In this document: one piece after another, positions 1 to 5,462 of the stretch
How the letters are laid out: every line of letters starts with the position of its first letter
How positions within the stretch are numbered: position 1 is the stretch's first letter
Assembly: GCA_026983815.1 (NCBI GenBank)
Contig: JALSTJ010000006.1
Location: 1 to 5,462 of the forward strand
Direction of reading: 5' to 3'
Length of the DNA: 5,462 nucleotides
Origin: Flavobacteriales bacterium
GTDB lineage: Bacteria > Bacteroidota > Bacteroidia > Flavobacteriales > Flavobacteriaceae
Notes under the pieces: model-generated
What the model was told of the DNA's origin: nothing
The model's database searches: none
Seen by the model: the letters and a program-made list of their open reading frames with translations, nothing else
Made by a program: the position numbers and the translations under genes

Positions 1-732
1 TTTGCCGAAAATGCTTATTTCATCAAAAAACGTGAAGATAAATACCACAATAAAACCATCAAGGAAATTGTCAAAGAAATGTTTTCTTACGGTGACGGAA
101 TGACGATGAGTGCCAAAAAAGACGGCTTGGTAAATATCGGTGGATTTATCGCTTTGAACAATCAGGAAATTTTTAGAAAAGCTACCGTTTATACAATTAT
201 GTATGAAGGATTTATCACTTACGGCGGTATGAGCGGACGAGATATGGGCGCATTAGCCGTAGGGCTGGATGAAGCCACCGAATTTGATTATTTGGAAAGT
301 CGCGTGCAACAAGTGCAATATCTGGGCAGAAAAATTATGGCGGCAGGTGTTCCCGTTCAACAACCCATTGGCGGCCATGCCATTTATTTGGATGCGAACA
401 AATTTGTCCCGACCATTCCTCGTGAACAATTCAGAGCCCAATCCTTGGCAATAGAACTTTATATTGTAGGAGGAATCCGCGGCGTAGAAATCGGGACTAT
501 TCTTGCAGACAGAGACCCCGAAACCAGAGAAAACCGTTATCCTGAATTGGAATTGGTGCGTTTGGCTATCCCCAGACGAACTTATACAGATAATCATATG
601 AATTACGTGGCAGCAGTTTTAGAACATATTTACGGAACTCGTCACGAAGCCAAAACCGGTTACGAAATCATCTACGAACCGCCAATTATGCGGCATTTTA
701 CGGTAAAATTGAAAAAAATCGGGGAAGATTAA
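1..732 (+). CDS. tnaA: Tryptophanase (tryptophan indole-lyase), 5'-truncated by the window edge
   Basis: This is a PLP-dependent beta-eliminating lyase that splits L-tryptophan into indole, pyruvate and ammonia in the cytoplasm. The frame is open from base 1 and gives 243 residues, roughly the C-terminal half of a family whose members are about 455-470 aa. The SAKKD motif carries the PLP-binding lysine; by homology this is the second Lys (window residue 40, bases 118-120). Other family blocks seen are YEGFITYGG, GGHAIYLDA, GIRGVEIG, LAIPRRTYT (the first Arg, residue 192, is thought to bind the substrate carboxylate) and RHFTVKL at the C-terminus. The related enzyme tyrosine phenol-lyase has a substrate-selecting Arg381, but here that position is Ile (residue 164), which favours tryptophanase. 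The gene is richer in G+C than its neighbours. Its stop overlaps the stop of the convergent gene at 729-1067. Start, promoter and any leader peptide lie outside the window. The family call is secure; the substrate call is strong but rests on few positions. Confidence 0.92.
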   Translation, partial: FAENAYFIKKREDKYHNKTIKEIVKEMFSYGDGMTMSAKKDGLVNIGGFIALNNQEIFRKATVYTIMYEGFITYGGMSGRDMGALAVGLDEATEFDYLESRVQQVQYLGRKIMAAGVPVQQPIGGHAIYLDANKFVPTIPREQFRAQSLAIELYIVGGIRGVEIGTILADRDPETRENRYPELELVRLAIPRRTYTDNHMNYVAAVLEHIYGTRHEAKTGYEIIYEPPIMRHFTVKLKKIGED

Positions 733-748
733 CCGGAATATTTTTTTC
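711..748. terminator. Possible bidirectional terminator across the overlapping stops of tnaA and the convergent gene
   Basis: A perfect 9-base inverted repeat, GAAAAAAAT (711-719) and ATTTTTTTC (740-748), flanks both stop codons. Inside it CGG (720-722) can pair with CCG (733-735), leaving GAAT (736-739) bulged. Read in either direction this gives an A-tract, a small hairpin and a U-tract, the usual form of a shared terminator between convergent genes. The GC core is only 3 bp, and both arms are coding (a Lys-Lys pair in each protein), so chance in AT-rich DNA is possible. Confidence 0.35.
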
Positions 749-1067
749 GGAAGTAAACCTTTTGTATCAAACGTTTGATGATCAACTCGGCAAAAGTAGT
801 TTGCAAGTTCTCATTTTCTATTTTTTGAATTTGATTTTCGGAAATATCAATCCTGTATATCAAATTACTAAAAAGTTCCGGATGGTATTGTAAAAGCTGT
901 TCGACAAAAACCACTAAATCATCAATTAACTGTTCAAATGAAGCAATTTGATCAAAGAAATCGGTATCAATCCCCGATAAATTTAAATCCCTTTTTAATT
1001 GTTGCAAAATATCATGCCAGGTAATCTCTTGTTGATGTGCTAATCTGACTATTTGATTTTTTTGCAT
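729..1067 (-). CDS. Small uncharacterised protein, predicted mostly helical
   Basis: I cannot assign a function. The frame encodes 112 aa from ATG at 1067. It has no signal peptide, membrane segment or cysteines. It looks largely alpha-helical and soluble, with many Gln, Leu, Ile and acidic residues. The C-terminal half (residues 63-112) has the order PELF...LIYRIDIS...AELIIKR..QKVYFRKKY. This resembles, from memory, short conserved hypothetical proteins of Bacteroidota with an 'LYRIDV' core followed by 'LII.R..QK...R.KY'; no function is known to me. The frame stays open to a TTG at 1094, which would add nine residues (MQKKNITIS), but I prefer the ATG because the extension is read from an A10 tract and begins only 7 bases past the U-tract of the sodA terminator. 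No clear ribosome-binding site or promoter box is visible. It is the only long frame between tnaA and sodA. Its stop (729-731) overlaps that of tnaA. Confidence 0.75.
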   Translation of the reverse strand: MQKNQIVRLAHQQEITWHDILQQLKRDLNLSGIDTDFFDQIASFEQLIDDLVVFVEQLLQYHPELFSNLIYRIDISENQIQKIENENLQTTFAELIIKRLIQKVYFRKKYSG

Positions 1068-1100
1068 GCTTATTGTGATATTTTTTTTTTGCAAGATAAT

Positions 1101-1133
1101 AAAAAAAACCGCTGAATAGAATTCAACGGTTTT
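1101..1133 (-). terminator. Rho-independent terminator of sodA
   Basis: On the - strand the RNA folds as a 12-bp stem (AAACCGUUGAAU with AUUCAGCGGUUU), extendable by one A-U pair, with a UCU loop (1118-1120). It is followed at once by a run of eight U (bases 1108-1101, some shared with the stem). The stem begins about 27 bases past the sodA stop. In - strand RNA the one non-Watson-Crick position (1112/1126) is a G-U wobble, but in + strand RNA it would be an A-C mismatch. Stem and U-tract therefore both favour termination of - strand transcription. Confidence 0.85.
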
Positions 1134-1160
1134 GTAAAAGCTTAAATTTTAGGATTTGTA

Positions 1161-1766
1161 TCACAAAGTTTTTTCAAAATTTTCACCTACTTTATCCCAA
1201 TTGATTACTTCAAAGAAATCTTGGATATAATTTCCACGTTTGTTTTGATGTTTTAAGTAATAAGCATGTTCCCAAACATCCATTCCCAAAACGGGCATTC
1301 CTACGCATTCTGTAAATTTCATCAAGGGATTATCTTGATTAGGAGTAGAACAAATTTCCAATTTTCCATGCTTACTCAATAACCATACCCAACCGGATCC
1401 AAAACGTGCTCCTCCCGCTTTAGCCCATAATTCTTTGAATTTTTCAAAAGAACCAAATGCTTGATTTATGGCATCAGCCAATTTTCCTTGGGGCTCTTTA
1501 CTTCCACCGGGAGTCATGATATCAAAATATAAAATATGATTCCAGTATCCACCACCATTATTTCTAATAGCTGTCTGGGTTACATGAATACTTTTTAAGA
1601 TTTCTTCAATAGTTTTGTTTTCATAACAAGTTCCTTCAATAGCAGCATTCAAGCCATTGGTATATCCTTGGTGATGTCCCAAGTGGTGAACACGCATGGT
1701 TGCCTCGTCAATATAAGGTTCTAATGCGTCATATGCATATGGTAATTCAGGTAGTTTAAAACTCAT
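1161..1766 (-). CDS. sodA: Superoxide dismutase, Mn-type of the Fe/Mn family
   Basis: This enzyme converts superoxide to oxygen and hydrogen peroxide in the cytoplasm; there is no signal peptide. It is 201 aa, full length for the family (E. coli SodA is 206), and begins MSFKLPELPYAYDALEPYID, very like E. coli SodA. The four metal ligands are His27 (VHHLGHHQGY), His77 (NNGGGYWNH), Asp163 and His167 (DVWEHAYYLKHQN). The conserved FGSGWVWL block is at residues 122-129. Metal type: Gly73 stands where Fe enzymes have Gln69, and Gln144 (in STPNQD) stands where Mn enzymes have their active-site Gln, so Mn is predicted. However, Trp75 just before the second His ligand recalls the Fe-type VWNH, so cambialistic use cannot be excluded. 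The gene appears monocistronic: a -7 promoter box lies 25 bases before the ATG and a strong terminator follows the stop. It is divergent from the helicase gene. Family certain; metal inferred. Confidence 0.97.
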   Translation of the reverse strand: MSFKLPELPYAYDALEPYIDEATMRVHHLGHHQGYTNGLNAAIEGTCYENKTIEEILKSIHVTQTAIRNNGGGYWNHILYFDIMTPGGSKEPQGKLADAINQAFGSFEKFKELWAKAGGARFGSGWVWLLSKHGKLEICSTPNQDNPLMKFTECVGMPVLGMDVWEHAYYLKHQNKRGNYIQDFFEVINWDKVGENFEKTL

Positions 1767-1866
1767 AATTATTATTTTTAATGATTCTAAACAAAGATAT
1801 AAAATAAATCCTTATTTTTAAAAATTATTTGATTAAATAATATTTATAGTTATATAATTTATTTTT
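1767..1866. other. Divergent intergenic region between sodA and the helicase gene
   Basis: These 100 bases are strongly AT-rich and separate the two divergent starts. They hold the sodA -7 box. For the helicase direction only a partial match exists (ATTATTTG at 1824-1831, 6 of 8 positions of TAnnTTTG). I see no convincing operator palindrome, Shine-Dalgarno sequence or small gene. Confidence 0.6.
1792..1799 (-). promoter_or_regulatory. Bacteroidota-type -7 promoter box of sodA
   Basis: Read on the - strand the octamer is TATCTTTG, a perfect match to the Bacteroidota primary-sigma -7 consensus TAnnTTTG. It ends 25 bases before the sodA ATG, so transcription should start near 1785 with a leader of about 20 bases. 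I see no TTG-type -33 element at the expected distance, only AT-rich sequence. The same octamer occurs before aspS. Confidence 0.6.
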
Positions 1867-4800
1867 ATGATTCGAGACAAAAGATTTTTAGTGTATAACG
1901 CTTCCGCCGGTTCCGGAAAAACTTTCCGTATTGCCGGAAATTTCTTGGAAAAAATATTGGAAAGCAATTCCCGTTTTTTTATCTCGCGGCTAATCGGACT
2001 TACTTTTACCAACGATGCAGCCAATGAAATGAAATCAAGAATTCTAAAACATTTAATGGAAGCTTCACGAGGAAAATTAACTCCTTTGGTAAAAGAAGCC
2101 ATCAAAAATATCCAACCAAAAATTGAAAAACAAATCAATAAAACTTTAAATGAGGAAGAATTTCATGAAGAAATTATAAAACGCAGTCAAAACCGATTAA
2201 AAGAAATTTTGCATAGATATGATGATTTTAATTTGATGACCATTGATAAGCTCTCCTACAGAATAATAAGGACTTTTGCACGTGAAATGGATATTCCGTA
2301 TGATATCAATGTCATAATGGATCCTAAAGAAATTATTGATAATTTAATTGATGAAATCATTTCTGAAGTACTTCCGGGAGATATCTTGATGAAAAGTTTG
2401 ATAAGTTTTGCTAAAGAAAATGCCGAAAATGAACAACATTGGGATATTAAACCCGGATTAATGGAAATTGTCAATATTATTTTTGATGAAAATCATAACA
2501 AAGAAGTAGCACAGATCAAAACCAAATCTTTATTTGATTTTATCTCTCTAAAAAAAATCTTGTTGGATAAAAGAAAAGAAATTATTCAACAATTCTCTGA
2601 TTTTTATAAAAAAGCAAAAAATATCACTAATGGATATGAAAATTTGTTGGATCGAAGTGTAGCCCCCATCATCAGAAATCTTGCATCAACTTCCACCCTC
2701 AAAAATATCAAGTTCTCTCCTACATTATTAGCTAAAATATCCGGAGAAAAAAAGGCGGTTTTTTATACCAAAAGCAAATTGACAAATTTAACTCCCACAG
2801 AACAAAATTTTGTAAAAAACACATTAAACGAAAATATTCATTTATTTATCAGCGAATTACATGATTATTACAGTATCAATTATCCTGAATTGATTCTGAC
2901 CAATGGTTTTTTAAAAGAAATCAATTCGTTGGTTATTATGAATGTGCTGATGCGTAAAATATCCGATTTCAAGGAACTGACACACAGTATTTTTATCAAT
3001 GATTTTAATTTTTTAATTCAAGAGCAACTCTTACGGGAATTGTCATCCGATACTCCTTATATTTTTATGCGCTTGGGCGAAAAATATATTCATTATTTTT
3101 TGGATGAATTTCAAGATACATCCGAATTGCAATGGAAAAATATGATTCCTCTGATTAAAGAATCATTATCCAAAGATTTTGCTGTAAATTTTTCCTCAGA
3201 AACTCTAGGTGAAACAATGGTTGTTGGAGATGCCAAACAATCCATCTACAGATTTAGAAATGGCAAACCGGAAATTTTTATCGATTTGAGCAATTCAGAC
3301 TTACAATCACCCAATGGAAATCCTTTTGCTCATATAACGGGAAAAAAGATCAAACAAATGGAATATAACTGGCGGAGCTATGGAAATATCATTAACTTTA
3401 ATAATGAATTTTTTAGTCTGAACAAGAAATTTTTGTATCATCAGGATTATCAAAAAGTATATGACCATGTTCGCCAAAAACTTCCCGAAGCATTGAAATC
3501 TGAGCGGGAAAATAAAGGATATATTCAAATACAATTCACAGAAAAATTAAGCGGCACTCATGAAGAAGGAAATGCCTTGCCCGAATTGGTTTATCAAATA
3601 ATAGAAGATGCGCAAAAAAGGGGGTATGATTACAATGATATTTGTTTTTTATATGGAAAACATGATTCATCTATACCGGTTGCCGAATATTTGAATCAAA
3701 AAAATATTCCCATTATCTCCAAACGTTCTTTGTTGGTGCAGAAATCCGGAAGAGTTCGTTTTATTGTGAATATGATGAAATATTTGAGCTTTGGAACAAC
3801 AGCAAATCTTTTTGATGCACTTCATTTTTTAATAGATAATTCCAATAAAAAAATCGATTCGGAGCTTTTGGTAAAATTGTCTCAAATCCAAAATTCATCG
3901 GAAGTATTAAATAAATTCATCGACTTGGGTTATAACATAAACCCTGACCTATTAACCTCCCTTCCTCCTTATGATTTAGCAGTGTATTTACTGGAAAAAT
4001 TCAACTTAAACGATTTCAATGAACAAGCTTACATACAAGTTTTTTTGGATGAAATTCATGAATACACTACTCAAAATAAAACAGGACTTCCCGGTTTTCT
4101 TTCACACTGGGAGGAAATAAAAGATCAATTGAGTTTACAAGCAGCAGATACAACTTCAGCAGTTAGATTTATGACCGTTCATGCTTCAAAAGGTCTGGAA
4201 TTTCCTATTGTAATTTACTTGGGAAATCAGAGTTTATTAAACAAAAAAGACAAAGACCAAATTACATGGGTATCTGTTGATCCGGTTCATTTTGCAGGAT
4301 TTGAAACTTTACCCATTCCCATTCGTGCTCTTGAAAAATCTATGAAATATCAATCAACTTTTGAGGATGCCATTGAAGAAAAGAAATTTGATAACTTCAA
4401 CAGATTGTATGTAGCACATACTCGAGCATCCAAAGAGCTTTATATTCTAACAAAAATCCCTCCAAAAAACGAAAAAGAACATCCGGACTTTGCACAACTT
4501 TATGCCAAATATCTAAAAGATAATCAATGGATAACAGGTGAGATAGAAGAAAATGTTTCTTATAGTATAGGGCAAAAAACTTTTAAAGAAAAAAATACAT
4601 CAACAAAAAACCAAAATATAAATATTGAAAATTATTTGAATTTCTGGGGCGATAAAAACCGGTTAAAAATTCGTAGTAAAAATTATGAATATTGGAGTGA
4701 ATCCAAAAAAAATGCCATTCAATACGGATTAGAAATTCACGAAATTCTATCCCGTATAACGACCAAAACTCAGTGGCAAGAACAACAAACAAAATTATTG

Positions 4801-5142
4801 GCTAATATTCCCCCCAAGCAAAAACCAATCTTGATCAATCTGATAGAAAAAATCCTCAATCACCCTTTGTTATCAGAATATTTTACCGATAAATACAAAA
4901 TATTAAATGAGAGAGCTTTACTGATTCCTTCGGAAAATATTTTCCATATCAAACGCCCTGACAAAATTTTGATTCAAGGAATACAAAGCATTATTTTGGA
5001 TTATAAAACCGGAGAAAAACATGCAAAACATATTCGACAGATAAACAACTATGCCGAAATATTGGAAACTTCAGGATATGAAATACAAAAAAAATATTTG
5101 GTCTATATCAATCATGATATTCAAGTCGTTCAGGTTGATTAA
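1867..5142 (+). CDS. AddA/RecB-like UvrD-family helicase with C-terminal PD-(D/E)XK nuclease
   Basis: A 1091-aa cytoplasmic superfamily 1 helicase-nuclease, expected to unwind and resect double-strand DNA ends and prepare 3' tails for RecA. Motifs in order: Walker A NASAGSGKTF (11-20); motif Ia TFTNDAANEMKSR (46-58); TID at 125-127, where relatives have TIHSF; Walker B LDEFQDTS (412-419); motif III GDAKQSIYRFR (454-464); motif IV NWRS (501-504); motif V MTVHASKGLEFP (769-780); motif VI NRLYVAHTRA (845-854, arginine finger R853). The C-terminal nuclease has GLEIHE (His958), Glu1015, RPDK (Asp1032), LDYKTG (Asp1045, Lys1047) and downstream Q1058/Y1062. All expected catalytic residues are present, and the Asp-Asp-Lys spacing (13 and 2) equals that of E. 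coli RecB (D1067, D1080, K1082). I see only one Cys (593), so there is no AddB-like iron-sulfur cluster. The protein begins almost at Walker A, as in RecB. No AddB/RecC-like gene lies beside it in the window. No Shine-Dalgarno or clear promoter precedes the ATG. AddA versus RecB naming is unresolved, hence no symbol. Confidence 0.93.
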   Translation: MIRDKRFLVYNASAGSGKTFRIAGNFLEKILESNSRFFISRLIGLTFTNDAANEMKSRILKHLMEASRGKLTPLVKEAIKNIQPKIEKQINKTLNEEEFHEEIIKRSQNRLKEILHRYDDFNLMTIDKLSYRIIRTFAREMDIPYDINVIMDPKEIIDNLIDEIISEVLPGDILMKSLISFAKENAENEQHWDIKPGLMEIVNIIFDENHNKEVAQIKTKSLFDFISLKKILLDKRKEIIQQFSDFYKKAKNITNGYENLLDRSVAPIIRNLASTSTLKNIKFSPTLLAKISGEKKAVFYTKSKLTNLTPTEQNFVKNTLNENIHLFISELHDYYSINYPELILTNGFLKEINSLVIMNVLMRKISDFKELTHSIFINDFNFLIQEQLLRELSSDTPYIFMRLGEKYIHYFLDEFQDTSELQWKNMIPLIKESLSKDFAVNFSSETLGETMVVGDAKQSIYRFRNGKPEIFIDLSNSDLQSPNGNPFAHITGKKIKQMEYNWRSYGNIINFNNEFFSLNKKFLYHQDYQKVYDHVRQKLPEALKSERENKGYIQIQFTEKLSGTHEEGNALPELVYQIIEDAQKRGYDYNDICFLYGKHDSSIPVAEYLNQKNIPIISKRSLLVQKSGRVRFIVNMMKYLSFGTTANLFDALHFLIDNSNKKIDSELLVKLSQIQNSSEVLNKFIDLGYNINPDLLTSLPPYDLAVYLLEKFNLNDFNEQAYIQVFLDEIHEYTTQNKTGLPGFLSHWEEIKDQLSLQAADTTSAVRFMTVHASKGLEFPIVIYLGNQSLLNKKDKDQITWVSVDPVHFAGFETLPIPIRALEKSMKYQSTFEDAIEEKKFDNFNRLYVAHTRASKELYILTKIPPKNEKEHPDFAQLYAKYLKDNQWITGEIEENVSYSIGQKTFKEKNTSTKNQNINIENYLNFWGDKNRLKIRSKNYEYWSESKKNAIQYGLEIHEILSRITTKTQWQEQQTKLLANIPPKQKPILINLIEKILNHPLLSEYFTDKYKILNERALLIPSENIFHIKRPDKILIQGIQSIILDYKTGEKHAKHIRQINNYAEILETSGYEIQKKYLVYINHDIQVVQVD

Positions 5143-5250
5143 AAATTACTATTTATCAATAAAATCAACAAAAAAAAGGATTTAAAAAATTCAATATTAT
5201 ATGAATAAATCCCGTATCTTTGTAAAACTTTTTAAAAAAAATATCTAGAA
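5143..5250. other. Intergenic region between the helicase gene and aspS
   Basis: These 108 AT-rich bases contain the aspS -7 box. A 7-base inverted repeat, GTTGATT (5134-5140, over the helicase stop) and AATCAAC (5163-5169), has a 22-base loop and is followed by A rather than U, so I do not call it a terminator. No RNA gene or convincing small ORF is seen. Confidence 0.55.
5215..5222 (+). promoter_or_regulatory. Bacteroidota-type -7 promoter box of aspS
   Basis: TATCTTTG is a perfect match to the Bacteroidota -7 consensus TAnnTTTG and ends 28 bases before the aspS ATG. A TTC at 5190-5192 lies roughly where the weaker -33 TTG element would be, one base off consensus. It implies that aspS has its own promoter with a leader of about 20 bases. 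Confidence 0.6.
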
Positions 5251-5462
5251 ATGTATAGAACACATACCTGTGGAGAATTAAGAAACCAACACATTGGGGA
5301 AACTGTTACTTTAAGCGGTTGGGTGCAAAAAATAAGAGATTTGGGCTCGGTCGTATTTGTCGATTTACGCGACAGATACGGCATTACACAACTTTCTTTT
5401 AATGAAGAGAACAAAGAATTATTGGAAAAAGCCAAAAAACTCGGGCGCGAATTTGTTATTCA
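5251..5462 (+). CDS. aspS: Aspartyl-tRNA synthetase, N-terminal part (3'-truncated by the window edge)
   Basis: AspRS activates aspartate with ATP and attaches it to tRNA-Asp in the cytoplasm. Only 70 codons plus two bases are visible. They form the N-terminal OB-fold anticodon-binding domain, beginning MYRTHTCGELR and continuing with TLSGWVQKIRDLGSVVFVDL and RDRYGITQLSF. These blocks match bacterial-type AspRS closely. Arg29, Phe36 and Gln47 align with E. coli Arg28, Phe35 and Gln46, residues known to contact the anticodon loop. The class II catalytic core and the bacterial insertion domain lie beyond the edge, so discriminating versus non-discriminating (AspRS/AsnRS-dual) type cannot be judged. 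The ATG is chosen because homologues start at this position; no Shine-Dalgarno is visible, but a -7 promoter box lies 28 bases upstream. Confidence 0.95.
   Translation, partial: MYRTHTCGELRNQHIGETVTLSGWVQKIRDLGSVVFVDLRDRYGITQLSFNEENKELLEKAKKLGREFVI

Noticed and set aside
253..597. Open frame of 114 codons on the - strand
   Set aside because: It lies wholly antisense inside tnaA, whose conserved motifs explain the region; the translation resembles no family.
1824..1831. ATTATTTG as a -7 box for the helicase gene
   Set aside because: It misses both positions of the TA half of TAnnTTTG, and similar matches are expected by chance in such AT-rich sequence.
1833..2138. Open frame of 101 codons on the - strand
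   Set aside because: It is antisense to the Walker A and Ia region of the helicase gene and runs into the divergent intergenic region; no start signal or recognisable protein.
4583..4792. Short - strand open frame with an aromatic-rich translation suggesting a membrane protein
   Set aside because: It is antisense to the helicase-nuclease gene; the Phe/Tyr-rich look comes from reading A-rich sense codons backwards.
5134..5169. Inverted repeat GTTGATT / AATCAAC as a terminator for the helicase gene
   Set aside because: The stem is only 7 bp with a 22-base loop, and it is followed on the + strand by A's, not U's.
5201..5248. Fifteen-codon ORF (begins MNKSRIFVK) ending two bases before the aspS ATG, a possible leader peptide
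   Set aside because: Its ATG lies upstream of the predicted aspS transcription start (about 5228) and the frame runs through the -7 box, so it would not be in the mRNA; no regulatory codon run is present.
1..5462. CRISPR array, insertion sequence, tRNA or rRNA
   Set aside because: I saw no regularly spaced direct repeats, transposase motifs, terminal inverted repeats or tRNA-like cloverleaf sequence on either strand.

Overview
The window (5462 bases, AT-rich) looks like a chromosomal housekeeping stretch from a member of the Bacteroidota, probably a flavobacterium-like organism. Three things suggest this. The tryptophanase fragment closely resembles the Porphyromonas-type enzyme as I recall it. 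Two genes are preceded by perfect copies of the Bacteroidota -7 promoter box (TAnnTTTG, here TATCTTTG both times). None of the starts I examined has a clear Shine-Dalgarno sequence. The assignment is inference; no rRNA or species marker is present.

Layout from left to right: (1) the 3' half of a tryptophanase gene (tnaA, + strand, 1-732), cut by the window edge. (2) A short uncharacterised gene on the - strand (729-1067), convergent with tnaA; the two stop codons overlap. (3) A Mn-type superoxide dismutase gene (sodA, - strand, 1161-1766) with a recognisable promoter box upstream and a hairpin/U-tract terminator downstream. (4) A 100-base divergent intergenic region (1767-1866). (5) A large AddA/RecB-like UvrD-family helicase fused to a C-terminal PD-(D/E)XK nuclease (+ strand, 1867-5142). 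(6) A 108-base intergenic region holding a promoter box. (7) The first 70 codons of aspartyl-tRNA synthetase (aspS, + strand, 5251 to the right edge).

The genes do not form one operon or an obvious joint pathway. Tryptophanase breaks tryptophan down to indole, pyruvate and ammonia. SodA detoxifies superoxide. The helicase-nuclease should process double-strand DNA ends for recombination. AspRS charges tRNA-Asp. The sodA/helicase pair is divergently arranged, so they could share regulatory DNA, but I see no operator there.

I found no CRISPR array, mobile element, tRNA, rRNA or riboswitch, and no clear new system. The points most worth a second look are the small uncharacterised gene and its uncertain start next to an A10 tract, a possible bidirectional terminator built over the overlapping stop codons of tnaA and its neighbour, the mixed Mn/Fe signature of the SOD active site, and the absence of an adjacent AddB/RecC-like partner for the helicase-nuclease. 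No gene-free stretch exceeds 110 bases.
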